In this document: positions 44,897 through 54,232 of the stretch, one piece after another
Layout: every line of letters begins with the position of its first letter
Numbering within the stretch: position 1 is the first letter of the stretch
Source: Rhodobacter sp.
GTDB lineage: Bacteria > Pseudomonadota > Alphaproteobacteria > Rhodobacterales > Rhodobacteraceae
NCBI GenBank assembly: GCA_016704435.1
Contig: JADJAB010000004.1
Span: 248,001 to 312,000, forward strand
Length of the DNA: 64,000 nucleotides
Direction of reading: 5' to 3'
Notes under the pieces: model-generated
Seen by the model: the letters and a program-made list of their open reading frames with translations, nothing else
What the model was told of the DNA's origin: nothing
The model's database searches: none
Program-made: the position numbers and the translations under genes

Positions 44897-47062
44897 TTAC
44901 CTGGCGCCGCCCGAAAGCACCATCCAGGTGACAAGGATCACGATCCCCAGCACCATCGCGAAGGCGTAGTGGAAGAGATAGCCCGATTGCGCCCGGCCGG
45001 CGAGGCGGGTGAAGAAGGGAATGATCCCCATCGCCACGCCGTTCAGGGTGCCGTCGATGACCCGCCCGTCGCCCTTCTTCCACAGGAAGCTGCCCAGCCA
45101 CCTGGCGGGACGGACGAAGACCCAGTCATAGATCTCGTCGAAATACCACTTGTTCAGCAAGAACAGGTAGAGCGGGCGCTGCTGCGCGGCCAAGCGGCCC
45201 GGAAGGTCCGGGCGACGGATGTAGAACAGCCAGGCCATCGCAAAACCGATCAGCATGGCCACGAAGGGCGAGACCTTGACCCATTTCGGCGCTTCGTGTG
45301 CGGCGTGGATCACGTGGTTGTCCGGCCCCATGAAGACCGCCCCTTTCGGCGCGGTCCCGGCTGCCGGGCCGGCGTGGCCCGCATCGGGCGCGGCAGCCAC
45401 GGCTTCGCCTTCGGCCGGCGCAACAGCTTCGGCGGGGGCGGTTTCCGGCGCGGCCTCGGTCGCGTGGTCGGCCTCGGCGGTCATCTCGGCGCCATCGGCG
45501 ACATGCTCGGCCACGGCTTCCATGCCGAACCAGGTCCGCAGCTTGCCCTCATCGCCGAAGAACACGTTGTACCACAGCATCCCCGAAAACACCGCCCCCA
45601 GCGCCAGTGCGCCCAGGGGCACCAGCATGGTCAGCGGGCTTTCGTGCGGCTCATGCGCTTGGCCGTGATCGTCGGCGCCATGGCCATGGCCCGCAGCGCG
45701 GTTCTCGCCGTAGAAGGTCATGAACATCAGGCGCCAGCTGTAGAAGCTGGTAAAGCAGGCCGCGACGACCAGCAGCACATAGGCATAGGACGACCCGACC
45801 CAGGCGCTCTCGATCACCGCGTCCTTCGACAGGAAACCGGCAAAGCCGAAATGGGTCAGCGGGATGCCGACGCCGGTGATCGCCAGCGTGCCGATCATCA
45901 TCGCCCAGAACGTATAGGGGATCTGCTTGCGCAGCCCGCCATAGTTGCGCATGTCCTGTTCATGGTGCGTCGCGGTGATGACCGAGCCGGCGCCAAGAAA
46001 CAGCATCGCCTTGAAGAAGGCATGGGTGAAGAGGTGGAACATCGCCACCGAATAGACGCCCACCCCGGCGGCCACGAACATGTAGCCCAGCTGCGAACAG
46101 GTCGAATAGGCGATCACGCGCTTGATGTCGTTCTGCACCAGGCCGACGGTCGCCGCAAAGAACGCGGTCGAGGCGCCGACGACCACGATCATCGTCTTGG
46201 CATCCGGCGCGTATTCGTAGAGCGGCGACATCCGGCAGACCAGGAACACCCCCGCCGTCACCATCGTCGCGGCATGGATCAGCGCCGACACCGGGGTCGG
46301 GCCTTCCATCGCGTCGGGCAACCAGGTGTGCAGGAACAGCTGCGCCGATTTGCCCATGGCGCCGATGAACAGCAAGACACCGATCAGGTTGGCGGCATTC
46401 CAGCTTGTCCACAGGAAGGTCAGCTCGGTTTCCGCCAGCACCGGGGCGGCGGCGAAGACATCCTCGAACTTGACCGACTCGGTCAGGTAGAACAGCGCGA
46501 AGATCCCCAGCGCAAAGCCGAAATCGCCGATCCGGTTGACCACGAAAGCCTTGATCGCGGCCGCGTTGGCGCTTGGCTTGCGGTAGTAGAACCCGATCAG
46601 CAGGTAAGAGGCGACGCCCACGCCCTCCCATCCGAAGAACATCTGCACCAGGTTGTCCGAGGTCACCAGCGCCAGCATGGCGAAGGTGAAGAAGCTGAGG
46701 TAGGCGAAGAAGCGGGCCTTGTAGTGCTCGCCCTCGTGCCAGTTCTCGTCATGCGCCATGTAGCCGAAGGAATAGAGGTGAACCAGCGCCGAGACCGTGT
46801 TGACGACGACCAGCATGATCGCGGTCAGCCGGTCCAGCCGGATCGCCCATTCCGCCGACAAGGCGCCTGATTGCACCCAGTTCAGGATATGGATCTGCTG
46901 CGTCTCGCCATCGAAGGCCAGAAAGACGATCCACGACAACAGGGCCGCCAGGAAGACCAGCGAGGTGGTCAGCACCTGCGCCGCCTTCTCGCCGATGATC
47001 CGCCAGCCGAAGCCGCAGAGGATAGCCCCGATCAGGGGAGCAAAGAGGATGATCGTTGCCAT
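44897..47062 (-). CDS. nuoL: NADH-quinone oxidoreductase subunit L, long form
   Basis: The 721-residue largest membrane subunit carries the distal proton channel and the long lateral helix. Conserved segments include FFGWEGVGVASYLLIGFYY, FLHTWLPDAMEGPTPVSALI and GLVQNDIKRVIAYSTCSQLG. Compared with the short E. coli form, there is a His-rich stretch (HGHGADDHGQAHEPHES) and then an Ala/Glu-rich insert (residues about 520-580, EAAPETAPAEAVAPAEGEAV). The insert precedes the last helices, in a loop; Paracoccus-type NuoL also has an extended region here. Confidence 0.97.
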   Translation of the reverse strand: MATIILFAPLIGAILCGFGWRIIGEKAAQVLTTSLVFLAALLSWIVFLAFDGETQQIHILNWVQSGALSAEWAIRLDRLTAIMLVVVNTVSALVHLYSFGYMAHDENWHEGEHYKARFFAYLSFFTFAMLALVTSDNLVQMFFGWEGVGVASYLLIGFYYRKPSANAAAIKAFVVNRIGDFGFALGIFALFYLTESVKFEDVFAAAPVLAETELTFLWTSWNAANLIGVLLFIGAMGKSAQLFLHTWLPDAMEGPTPVSALIHAATMVTAGVFLVCRMSPLYEYAPDAKTMIVVVGASTAFFAATVGLVQNDIKRVIAYSTCSQLGYMFVAAGVGVYSVAMFHLFTHAFFKAMLFLGAGSVITATHHEQDMRNYGGLRKQIPYTFWAMMIGTLAITGVGIPLTHFGFAGFLSKDAVIESAWVGSSYAYVLLVVAACFTSFYSWRLMFMTFYGENRAAGHGHGADDHGQAHEPHESPLTMLVPLGALALGAVFSGMLWYNVFFGDEGKLRTWFGMEAVAEHVADGAEMTAEADHATEAAPETAPAEAVAPAEGEAVAAAPDAGHAGPAAGTAPKGAVFMGPDNHVIHAAHEAPKWVKVSPFVAMLIGFAMAWLFYIRRPDLPGRLAAQQRPLYLFLLNKWYFDEIYDWVFVRPARWLGSFLWKKGDGRVIDGTLNGVAMGIIPFFTRLAGRAQSGYLFHYAFAMVLGIVILVTWMVLSGGAR

Positions 47063-47067
47063 TTTCC

Positions 47068-47373
47068 TTAGCCTTTCATCACGTTCACGTCCTCGACGTC
47101 GATCGTTCCGCGGTTGCGGAAGAAGACGACGAGGATGGCAAGGCCGATGGCGGCCTCGGCCGCGGCGACGGTCAGCACGAACATGGTGAAGACCTGGCCC
47201 GTCAGATCGCCAAGGTAGGAGGAAAAGGCGACAAGGTTGATGTTCACCGCCAGGAGCATCAGCTCGATCGACATCAGGATGACGATCACGTTCTTGCGGT
47301 TCAGGAAGATCCCGAAGATGCCGATGACGAACAGCGCCGCCGCCACTGTCAGGTAATGTTCAAGTCCCACCAT
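47068..47373 (-). CDS. nuoK: NADH-quinone oxidoreductase subunit K
   Basis: The 101-residue three-helix subunit of the membrane arm reads VGLEHYLTVAAALFVIGIFG, then LMSIELMLLAVNINLVAFSS with the conserved Glu pair region, and FVLTVAAAEAAIGLAILVVF. The ATG at 47373 is standard. A hypothetical gene ends 47 bases upstream. Confidence 0.96.
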   Translation of the reverse strand: MVGLEHYLTVAAALFVIGIFGIFLNRKNVIVILMSIELMLLAVNINLVAFSSYLGDLTGQVFTMFVLTVAAAEAAIGLAILVVFFRNRGTIDVEDVNVMKG

Positions 47374-47420
47374 TCTCGTTCCCTCCGGGTCTGATGCCCG
47401 TTGTTTCGTCTTTCGTTCCG

Positions 47421-47846
47421 TCAGTTCGCGCGCGCGAAGTCGCAGACGCAATGCGTTTTGGGCCAGTTGATCCGGTCGGCCTTGTAGCCGGCGCCGCGCA
47501 GGCTGCTGGCGATCTCGGCAAAGGTATGGGTCTGGCTGTCCAGAAGTGCGTCGCGCATCAGGTAGTAGGCGCCGTTCAGGTCGTCTTCGGGATTGACCAT
47601 GCGTGCCCGCACCGCACGCGCCGAAGCGCAGTCGGCCAGGATCATCGCATCCTTCATCACCGATCCGGCACCGTCCTGAAACAGCCGGAACAGGACGAAG
47701 GAGCCTTGCACGCCATGATCCTGAATCTCGGCGAATTGCCCGTTGTCGTCCTGGCAGAAATCCAGCCCCGGATAGTCCGGCGTCCGCGCATCGACCGGAA
47801 TCGCCAGGGCCGCGACTGCCAGGACATATGCCGCCATCTGGCGCAT
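47421..47846 (-). CDS. Secreted protein of unknown function inside the nuo operon
   Basis: A 141-residue protein with a signal peptide (MRQMAAYVLAVAALAIPVDA). The mature part contains GLDFCQDDNGQFAEIQD, ILADCASARAVRARMV and a Cys pair near the end (THCVCDFARAN), so it is probably periplasmic and disulphide-bonded. I recognise no family. It lies between nuoJ and nuoK, and its ATG shares one base with the nuoJ stop (TGATG), so it is co-translated with complex I genes. Confidence 0.75.
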   Translation of the reverse strand: MRQMAAYVLAVAALAIPVDARTPDYPGLDFCQDDNGQFAEIQDHGVQGSFVLFRLFQDGAGSVMKDAMILADCASARAVRARMVNPEDDLNGAYYLMRDALLDSQTHTFAEIASSLRGAGYKADRINWPKTHCVCDFARAN

Positions 47847-48436
47847 CACAGCCCCTGCCCCGGCTTCACGTCGCGCAGTTCCATCGCCGATGCAGGATCG
47901 CGCCACATCTGCTGCAGCACGTTCTGCCGCTTGATGTCCTTGCGGTGCCGCAAGGTCAGCAGGATCGCCCCGATCATCGCCACCAGCAGGATCATCCCGG
48001 CGGCCTGGAACAGATAGATGTACTTGTCATAAAGCAGCATCCCCAGCGCGCGGGCGTTATCCACCCCATCCAGCGTGGTGGAGCGTTGCACATCGCCCCA
48101 GGCGCCCAGGCCGATGGCCAGCTGCATCAGCAGCACGACGGCGATCAGCAGGCCCAGCGGCATGTAGCGCGCCATCTCGCCCTTCAGTGCCGCAAAGTCG
48201 ATGTCCAGCATCATCACGACGAACAGGAACAGCACCGCCACCGCGCCGACATAGACGATGATCAACAGCATCGCGACGAATTCCGCGCCCAGAAGCACCA
48301 TCAGCCCGGCCGCGGACAGGAAGGCCAGGATCAGCCACAAGACCGAATGCACCGGGTTTCTGGCCACCGTGACCATCAGCCCCGCCGCAACCGTGACGAT
48401 GGCGAAGAGATAGAAGGCGAAATCGGCAATGGTCAT
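47846..48436 (-). CDS. nuoJ: NADH-quinone oxidoreductase subunit J
   Basis: The 196-residue membrane-arm subunit reads ADFAFYLFAIVTVAAGLMVT, NPVHSVLWLILAFLSAAGLM and the pi-bulge helix LIIVYVGAVAVLFLFVVMML. The C-terminal cytoplasmic extension (RHRKDIKRQNVLQQMWRDPA) is like Paracoccus Nqo10. It is coupled at both ends: ATGA with the upstream carboxymuconolactone-decarboxylase-like gene and TGATG with the next gene. Confidence 0.96.
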   Translation of the reverse strand: MTIADFAFYLFAIVTVAAGLMVTVARNPVHSVLWLILAFLSAAGLMVLLGAEFVAMLLIIVYVGAVAVLFLFVVMMLDIDFAALKGEMARYMPLGLLIAVVLLMQLAIGLGAWGDVQRSTTLDGVDNARALGMLLYDKYIYLFQAAGMILLVAMIGAILLTLRHRKDIKRQNVLQQMWRDPASAMELRDVKPGQGL

Positions 48437-48843
48437 GGCTTGGCTTCCTTCTTCTCGGCAAAGACGCTTTGGGCGATCTCAAGCGCCTTTTGCATGGCGG
48501 GCAGGCCGCCGAACATCGACATCTGCCAGATCACCTCGGCGATCTCGCGCTCGGTCGCGCCAGACTCCAGCGCATGTCGGACGGTCGCCTTGATCTGCGG
48601 CTCTGCCTGCGCGCCCAGCACGGTCAGCGCGGCCAGCGTAACGAAAAGCCGGGTCTTGGCGTCCAGCCCCTCGCGGTTGAAGGTGCGGCCGAACCACATC
48701 TCCATCATGTCCTTGGACATGGTCGGAAACATCTTGTCGAAGCCGCCGGCCGGCGCATTCTCCAGTCCCGGATTGAAGGCGCGCAGCATCTCCTGCCCGC
48801 TTTCCATCATCTGCTGGAACATCCTGGTATAGGCCTCGGTCAT
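48433..48843 (-). CDS. Carboxymuconolactone decarboxylase/AhpD-like protein
   Basis: The 136-residue helical protein contains LDAKTRLFVTLAALTVLGAQ, ATVRHALESGATEREIAEVI and QMSMFGGLPAMQKALEIAQS, the carboxymuconolactone decarboxylase fold. The AhpD CxxC pair is absent, so peroxidase coupling is unlikely. It overlaps nuoJ downstream and the collagen-like gene upstream, each by ATGA. A role in complex I assembly or quinone chemistry is possible but unsupported. Confidence 0.85.
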   Translation of the reverse strand: MTEAYTRMFQQMMESGQEMLRAFNPGLENAPAGGFDKMFPTMSKDMMEMWFGRTFNREGLDAKTRLFVTLAALTVLGAQAEPQIKATVRHALESGATEREIAEVIWQMSMFGGLPAMQKALEIAQSVFAEKKEAKP

Positions 48844-49312
48844 TCGGCCCCCCGCTGGCACAGAAAGAAGTTCACGTCCGACCAGCCCGAGGTCTGGCTG
48901 GTGAAGACCCCCGGATTGCTGGGGCTCTGGTCCGCCGTCATCGTGTAATCGGGCGAGGTCAGCAATCGCACTTCGCCACCTTTCGCCCATCCGGGCGGGC
49001 AGTCGCCGGCGCCGCGCACCAGACCACGCCGCCGGTCCCGCGCGGCCCTGCGGACCCGGGCGCCTTGCGGTCCGGACTCGCCCTGCGGCCCAGCCTCGCC
49101 GTCCGCCCCCGGCGCACCGGCGGCGGCATCGGCCCCGGCCACGCCGGTTTCACCTTGCGGACCGGTCGGCCCGCCGGGCCCGCAACTCCGGCTGCCCCGG
49201 CGACACCATCCGCCCCCGGCTTGCCGGTGAAGAGGTCCGAGGCGAACAGCGACAGACCAAGGGCGACAACGCCCCCCAACACCGCAGCAATTCCTGTCTC
49301 GACCCATCTCAT
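48840..49312 (-). pseudogene. Collagen-like Gly-X-Y repeat protein, frames broken
   Basis: It begins with a membrane anchor, MRWVETGIAAVLGGVVALGL then SLFASDLFTGKPG. It continues GADGVAGAAGVAGPAG and, after a frame change near 49180, GPTGPQGETGVAGADAAAGA with further Gly-X-Y triplets. At least one more change lies near 49040-49065 before CPPGWAKGGEVRLLTSPDYT to the stop. The ends and the triplets are coherent across frames, so the gene is probably intact in the cell and misread in this GC-repeat. Short bacterial collagens of this type are surface or periplasmic; the function inside a nuo operon is unknown. Confidence 0.65.
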
Positions 49313-49323
49313 GGCAGTGATCC

Positions 49324-49827
49324 TCAGCGATACGGCGCGTCAAGTTCGAGGTTGCGGGCGATCTCGGCCTCCCACCGCGCGCCGTTCTCAAGGAGTTTTT
49401 CCTTGTTGTAGAACAGCTCCTCGCGGGTCTCGGTCGAGAATTCGAAGTTCGGGCCTTCGACGATGGCATCGACCGGGCAGGCCTCCTGGCAAAAGCCGCA
49501 ATAGATGCACTTCGTCATGTCGATGTCATAGCGCGTGGTGCGGCGGCTGCCATCCTCGCGCGGTTCGGCGTCGATGGTGATGGCCTGTGCCGGGCAGATC
49601 GCCTCGCACAGCTTGCAGGCGATGCAGCGTTCCTCGCCGTTCGGATAGCGGCGCAGCGCGTGCTCACCGCGAAAGCGGGGGGAAAGCGGCCCCTTCTCAT
49701 GCGGATAGTTCAGCGTCGGCTTCGGCGCGAAGAAATAGCGCATCCCCAGGGCAAAGCCCTTCAGGAAGTCCACCATCAGGAAATACCTGGTGGCGCGGGT
49801 CCAGTCGATGGCGCGTGCTTCACCCAT
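49324..49827 (-). CDS. nuoI: NADH-quinone oxidoreductase subunit I
   Basis: The 167-residue ferredoxin-like subunit carries two 4Fe-4S clusters (N6a, N6b). Both CxxCxxCxxxCP motifs are intact: ERCIACKLCEAICPAQAI and TKCIYCGFCQEACPVDAI. The N-terminal TRATRYFLMVDFLKGFALGM anchors it to the membrane arm. It follows nuoH by two bases. Confidence 0.97.
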   Translation of the reverse strand: MGEARAIDWTRATRYFLMVDFLKGFALGMRYFFAPKPTLNYPHEKGPLSPRFRGEHALRRYPNGEERCIACKLCEAICPAQAITIDAEPREDGSRRTTRYDIDMTKCIYCGFCQEACPVDAIVEGPNFEFSTETREELFYNKEKLLENGARWEAEIARNLELDAPYR

Positions 49828-49829
49828 GA

Positions 49830-50867
49830 TCAGCCTCCCATCGCCCAGCGGGCCCAGAAGCCGCCGAACAGTTCGAATTTCGCCAGGAACGCCACCAGCA
49901 CCACCCAGCCCAGCGACAGCGGCAGGAATACTTTCCAGCCGATCCGCATCAACTGGTCATAGCGGTAGCGCGGCACGATCGCCTTCACCATGGCGAAGAG
50001 GAAGAAGAAGAACCACATCTTGCCGACCATCCACCACCAGCCATCGCCGATGCCGGGAATGGGCGACAGCCAGCCGCCGAAGAACAAGAGGCTGATCAGC
50101 GCGCACATCAGGAAGATGGCGATGTATTCGCCGGCCATGAACAAGAGGTAAGGGGTGGACGAATATTCGACCATGAACCCGGCCACCAGTTCCGACTCCG
50201 CCTCGGGCAGGTCGAAGGGCGGGCGGTTGGTCTCGGCCAAAGCCGACACGAAGAACAAGACCACCATCGGCAGATGCGGCAGCCAGTACCAGTTCAGCAG
50301 GCCGTAGGACCCGTCCTGCGCGGCGACGATAGCCGAGAAATTCATGCTTCCGGTCGAGATGATGATGCCGATGATGATCAGGCCCAGCGAGACCTCGTAG
50401 GAAATCATCTGCGCGGCAGAGCGCAGCGAGCCGAGGAAGGCGTATTTCGAGTTCGACGCCCAGCCGCCCATGATCACGCCGTAGACCTCCAGCGACGAGA
50501 TCGCCATGACGAACAGGATCGCGACGTTGATGTCGGCCAGCACCCAGCCGGGATGGAACGGGATCACCGCCCAGGCCAGGATCGCCAGCACGAAGGACAG
50601 CATCGGCGCCAGGAAGAACACCGGCCGGTCGACGCCTGCCGGAATGACGATTTCCTTGACCACGTATTTCAGCGCATCGGCCACCGATTGCAGGATGCCC
50701 CAGGGCCCCACCACGTTCGGCCCGCGCCGCATCTGCACCGCCGCCCAGACCTTGCGGTCGCCGTAGACCAGGAACAGGAGGCTGATCATCACGAAGCCCA
50801 CGATCAGCAGGCTCTGCGCCGCGATCAGGATCGCCGTTCCCAGGGTCGTGTCGAAAAATCCGTCCAT
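49830..50867 (-). CDS. nuoH: NADH-quinone oxidoreductase subunit H
   Basis: This 345-residue eight-helix subunit forms the quinone chamber entrance together with NuoB and NuoD. Landmarks are DRKVWAAVQMRRGPNVVGPW, the acidic loop LPEAESELVAGFMVEYSSTP, and VKAIVPRYRYDQLMRIGWKV near the end. It is intact. The upstream neighbour is a small lipoprotein gene 10 bases away. Confidence 0.97.
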   Translation of the reverse strand: MDGFFDTTLGTAILIAAQSLLIVGFVMISLLFLVYGDRKVWAAVQMRRGPNVVGPWGILQSVADALKYVVKEIVIPAGVDRPVFFLAPMLSFVLAILAWAVIPFHPGWVLADINVAILFVMAISSLEVYGVIMGGWASNSKYAFLGSLRSAAQMISYEVSLGLIIIGIIISTGSMNFSAIVAAQDGSYGLLNWYWLPHLPMVVLFFVSALAETNRPPFDLPEAESELVAGFMVEYSSTPYLLFMAGEYIAIFLMCALISLLFFGGWLSPIPGIGDGWWWMVGKMWFFFFLFAMVKAIVPRYRYDQLMRIGWKVFLPLSLGWVVLVAFLAKFELFGGFWARWAMGG

Positions 50868-50877
50868 CTTCCGTCCC

Positions 50878-51279
50878 TTACACCGTCGGTATGCCCAACT
50901 CGCCGCAATCCCGCACCGTCACTTCGGCGTCGATCGTGCGTATCCCCTGCGGCAGGGCGGCCGAGATGAGGTAGACCGCATCCCCCCGCCATGTCTCACC
51001 AGCTTTCGCCACCTGCGTCCGCACATGGCGCGCAAACCCGAAGCCCCGGATCAGCGCATATTGGGCGGCCGCACAGCGGCCATAGGCCTCGACGTCGGCC
51101 TCGTTCCTCGCCCCCGTCATGGCGACGCGGAAGTTGACCATCTCGCCGTCCAGAAGGATCGTCTCGATCCCCGCATAGGACGGGTTTGCCGGTCCCTGTG
51201 CCACCTCCGGCCCCCCCGCGCAACCCCCGACCACCGCCGAAGCGGAGGCAAGAGAGGCAAGGGTGACAAGGTGGCGCAT
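50878..51279 (-). CDS. Predicted lipoprotein of unknown function in the nuo operon
   Basis: A 133-residue protein with a lipoprotein signal: MRHLVTLASLASASAVVGGC gives a VGGC lipobox at residues 17-20. The mature domain (YAGIETILLDGEMVNFRVAM, AAQYALIRGFGFARHVRTQV) ends with a second Cys in VRDCGELGIPTV. No family is recognised. It sits between nuoG and nuoH, 4 bases after the nuoG stop, so it is co-expressed with complex I. Confidence 0.75.
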   Translation of the reverse strand: MRHLVTLASLASASAVVGGCAGGPEVAQGPANPSYAGIETILLDGEMVNFRVAMTGARNEADVEAYGRCAAAQYALIRGFGFARHVRTQVAKAGETWRGDAVYLISAALPQGIRTIDAEVTVRDCGELGIPTV

Positions 51280-51283
51280 CGGT

Positions 51284-53304
51284 TTACTCTGCCGCCAGCG
51301 GTTGTGCCGCACGGGCCGCGGCCAAGGCCGAAAGCTCGGCCATCACGGCGCTGGCCCGCGCGATCGGGTTGGTCAGGTAGAAGTCCTTGATCGCGTTGCG
51401 GAAGGTTGCCTTTGCCGGGGCTTTCGGCGGCAACGCCTGCCATTGGTTTTCGGCCACTTCGTCGATCTTCCCCAGATGCGGATGCGCCGCCACCAGCGCG
51501 GCGCGCAGCCCGGCCAGCGAATCCCAGGGCAGCGCCGCCCCGAGTTCTGCCGAAAGCGCCCGCAGGATCGCCCAGTTCTCCTTGGCCTCGCCCGGCGCGA
51601 ACCCGGCACGGAACGCCAGTTGCGGCCGCCCCTCGGTGTTGACGAAAAGGCCGTTCTCTTCGGTCCAGGCGGCGGCCGGCAGGATGATATCGGCGCGGTT
51701 GGCGCCCCTGTCGCCATGCGAGCCTTGATAGATCACGAAGGGCCCAGCTGCGATTTCAACTTCATCCGCGCCAAGGTTGTAGATCACCTCGGCCCCTTCG
51801 GTCGCCACGGCCAGCCCGCCCTCGGTCACCGCCCCCACATCCATCGCACCCACACGGCCAGCGGCGGTGTGCAGGATCAACAGCCCTGCCGAGGTCATCG
51901 CACCGATCTGCTGGGTCAGCGCAAGCACCGCTGCCCCATCCGCCTCTGACAGCGCGCCCTGCCCCACGATGACCAGCGTTTTCTTTCCGGCAAGGCCCGA
52001 GACGTCCTGTTTCAACAGCGACGCCAGCGCGGCGCGGTCAGTGCCGACATGGAAGTAATCATAGGTCAGATCGACCGCCTCGCCCACCAGCCCAATCCTT
52101 GCGCCCCGCAACCATGCCTTCCGGATACGCGCGTTCAGCACGGCCGCCTCGACGCGGGGATTGGTGCCGACCAGTAAAATAGCGTCTGCGCCGTCGATGT
52201 CTTCGATCGTCGCCGTGCCGACATAGCCGCTGCGGTTGCCAATCGGCAGATGAGCGCCGTCTGTCCGGCATTCCACTGTCCCACCAAGGGCTTCAACGAC
52301 GGTCTTAAGGCTATAGGCCGCCTCGACCGGGGCCAGATCGCCAACCAGACCTACAACCTTCTTGCCCGACATCGCGGCGGCGGCAGCGGTCAGGGCTTCG
52401 CCCCATCCGGCCTTCCGCAGCTTGCCGTTTTCGCGAATGTAGGGCGTGTCCAGCCGCTGCCGCCGCAAGCCGTCCCAGATAAAGCGGGTCTTGTCGCTGA
52501 TCCATTCCTCGTTCACGCCATCATGGTTGCGCGGCAGGATGCGCATCACTTCACGGCCCTTGGAGTCGATGCGGATGTTGCTGCCAAGAGCATCCATCAC
52601 GTCGATGCTCTCGGTCTTGGTCAACTCCCAAGGCCGGGCGGTGAAGGCGTAGGGCTTCGAGGTCAGCGCGCCGACCGGGCAGAGGTCGATGATGTTGCCC
52701 TGCAGGTTCGAATCCAGCGTCATGTTCAGATAGCTGGTGATCTCGCTGTCTTCGCCCCGGCCGGTCTGGCCCATCTGGGTGATCCCCGCCACCTCGGTGG
52801 TGAAGCGCACGCAGCGGGTGCAGGAAATGCAGCGCGTCATCGTGGTAGCAACCAGCGGGCCCAAGGTCCAGATCCTCGGACGCCCGCTTCGGCTCGCGGA
52901 AGCGGCTGAAATCGACGCCGTAGGCCATGGCCTGATCCTGCAGGTCACACTCGCCGCCCTGATCGCAGATCGGGCAATCCAAGGGGATGGTTGATCAGCA
53001 GGAATTCCATCACGCCCTCGCGGGCCTTCTTCACCATTGGCGAAGTGGTCTTGACCAAGGGCGCCTCGCCGTTCGGGCCGGGGCGCAGGTCTTTCACCTG
53101 CATCGCACAGCTTGCCGCAGGCTTCGGCGGCCCGCCGACCACCTCGACCAGACACATCCGGCAGTTACCCGCGATGGACAAGCGCTCGTGATAGCAAAAG
53201 CGCGGGATCTCCACCCCGGCGACCTCGGCCGCCTGGATGATGGTCATCGCCCCGTCAACCTCGACCTCGATGCCGTCGATGCTGATTTTCTTGAGGTTGG
53301 TCAT
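51284..53304 (-). CDS. nuoG: NADH-quinone oxidoreductase subunit G (two frame breaks)
   Basis: The reconstructed 672-residue peripheral-arm subunit carries the N1b, N4 and N5 clusters. It begins TNLKKISIDGIEVEVDGAMT and has the 2Fe-2S motif CYHERLSIAGNCRMCLVEV. The frame changes at about 52981 (an extra A, which if removed gives HPLDCPICDQGGECDLQDQ). It changes again at about 52857-52861 (an extra G, which if removed gives DLGPLVATTMTRCISCTRC). From there it is open to 51284 (MAELSALAAARAAQPLAAE). Both repaired junctions are cluster-binding segments that no functional complex I can lack, so the breaks are sequence errors. Confidence 0.9.
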
Positions 53305-53612
53305 TGCAACGACTCCAAAGGTCTTTGCGTGGCCGGTATGCCCGGCCAGCGTTTAACGGAAAGGACGACAAGCAGAATGGCAGGTGCGAAAACACCAAGC
53401 GCCAGCGCGAGAGATTCAGCCCAGCGGGCACGTCCGCCGATCCATTGATCGACGGGCAGGACGAGCGCCAGCACTGCCAGCCCAAGGCCGCAAAGCCCGG
53501 CGGAGATCTGCCAGCCAAGCCCTTGCCCGGTCCGGCGCGCAGCCAGCGCCACGGCGACCGACAGCAAGAGTGGCCCGAGGCAGATCATCACAAGGGTTGA
53601 TACCTGAACCAT
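53301..53612 (-). CDS. Small membrane protein in the nuo operon
   Basis: A 103-residue protein with three predicted helices (STLVMICLGPLLLSVAVALA, ISAGLCGLGLAVLALVLPVD, SLALALGVFAPAILLVVLSV) and a short cytoplasmic end (KRWPGIPATQRPLESLQ). No family is recognised. Its stop overlaps the nuoG start by ATGA (53301-53304), so translation is coupled. It could be a complex I accessory or assembly factor, but there is no direct evidence. Confidence 0.72.
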   Translation of the reverse strand: MVQVSTLVMICLGPLLLSVAVALAARRTGQGLGWQISAGLCGLGLAVLALVLPVDQWIGGRARWAESLALALGVFAPAILLVVLSVKRWPGIPATQRPLESLQ

Positions 53613-53615
53613 CCC

Positions 53616-53828
53616 CTACACCGCCGTAGTCTTTGCACAGCCGTGAGGCATCCACGCCTGCGCCTGCTTCGCATAGAGCATATCGGGGCCGCGGGCACTG
53701 CCATGCCGAGCCTGCGCATGCACAATCCGCCCCTTGGCCACAGCCGGGGCGGCCACCCGCGGGTCGACCGTGGGGGCCGACAGGCGCCCCACGTTCAACT
53801 CGGCCAGATGCATGCCGGGTGGCGTCAT
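53616..53828 (-). CDS. Short protein with a DUF3291-like N-terminus
   Basis: A 70-residue open frame. MHLAELNVGRLSAPTVDPRV resembles the opening of DUF3291 proteins, but the usual 130-150-residue domain is missing and the rest (VAKGRIVHAQARHGSARGPD) is unfamiliar. It may be a truncated or reshaped copy. Its ATG at 53828 overlaps the stop of the DUF5333 gene (ATGA), and it ends 3 bases before the next gene, so it fits the operon's coupling pattern. Confidence 0.5.
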   Translation of the reverse strand: MTPPGMHLAELNVGRLSAPTVDPRVAAPAVAKGRIVHAQARHGSARGPDMLYAKQAQAWMPHGCAKTTAV

Positions 53829-54232
53829 GACTTGTCCTTCAACAGCCGGCCGGCCAGCGTGCCCCTGGCAATCTCGTCCCGTCCGATCTTGCAGAAGCTT
53901 TCGCCATCGCCCTCGACGGCGCCGGCCTCTTTCAGCCACTCCGCCGCATCGGCCTTGCCGCGCGCCTTTTCCGCCTTCGAGGTGACGAAGGCGCGAATCT
54001 CGGCCGCCGAATAGCCCTTCCTCAGGGCGTAGTTCTTCAGCTTTTCCAGCTCGTTCAGCGCCCGCAGGTTGCGCGGACTCAGGGTCGGGCAATTGTCTGC
54101 GATCTTGTCGGCGATGAAACCCTGCAACAGGGTTGCGTTGATGTAGGGTTCCTTGTTGATCGGCTCCAGCGCGAAAGCTGGCATCGCCAGCACCAGGGCC
54201 AGCACGATCGTCACGGGTTTCAGTCTGCTCAT
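53825..54232 (-). CDS. DUF5333 family secreted protein
   Basis: A 135-residue protein with a signal peptide (MSRLKPVTIVLALVLAMPAFA). The mature part reads ALEPINKEPYINATLLQGFI, ADKIADNCPTLSPRNLRALN and YALRKGYSAAEIRAFVTSKA, with a second Cys in GDGESFCKIGRDEIARG. This is the DUF5333 pattern, found within nuo operons of Rhodobacteraceae. AAGGAGG precedes the ATG at 54232. It is probably periplasmic; its role is unknown. Confidence 0.82.
   Translation of the reverse strand: MSRLKPVTIVLALVLAMPAFALEPINKEPYINATLLQGFIADKIADNCPTLSPRNLRALNELEKLKNYALRKGYSAAEIRAFVTSKAEKARGKADAAEWLKEAGAVEGDGESFCKIGRDEIARGTLAGRLLKDKS

Noticed and set aside
43316..46870. A 1184-codon plus-strand open frame antisense to nuoL and nuoM
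   Set aside because: It is the GC-rich shadow of two well-conserved genes; His/Arg/Gln-rich composition and no recognisable domain.
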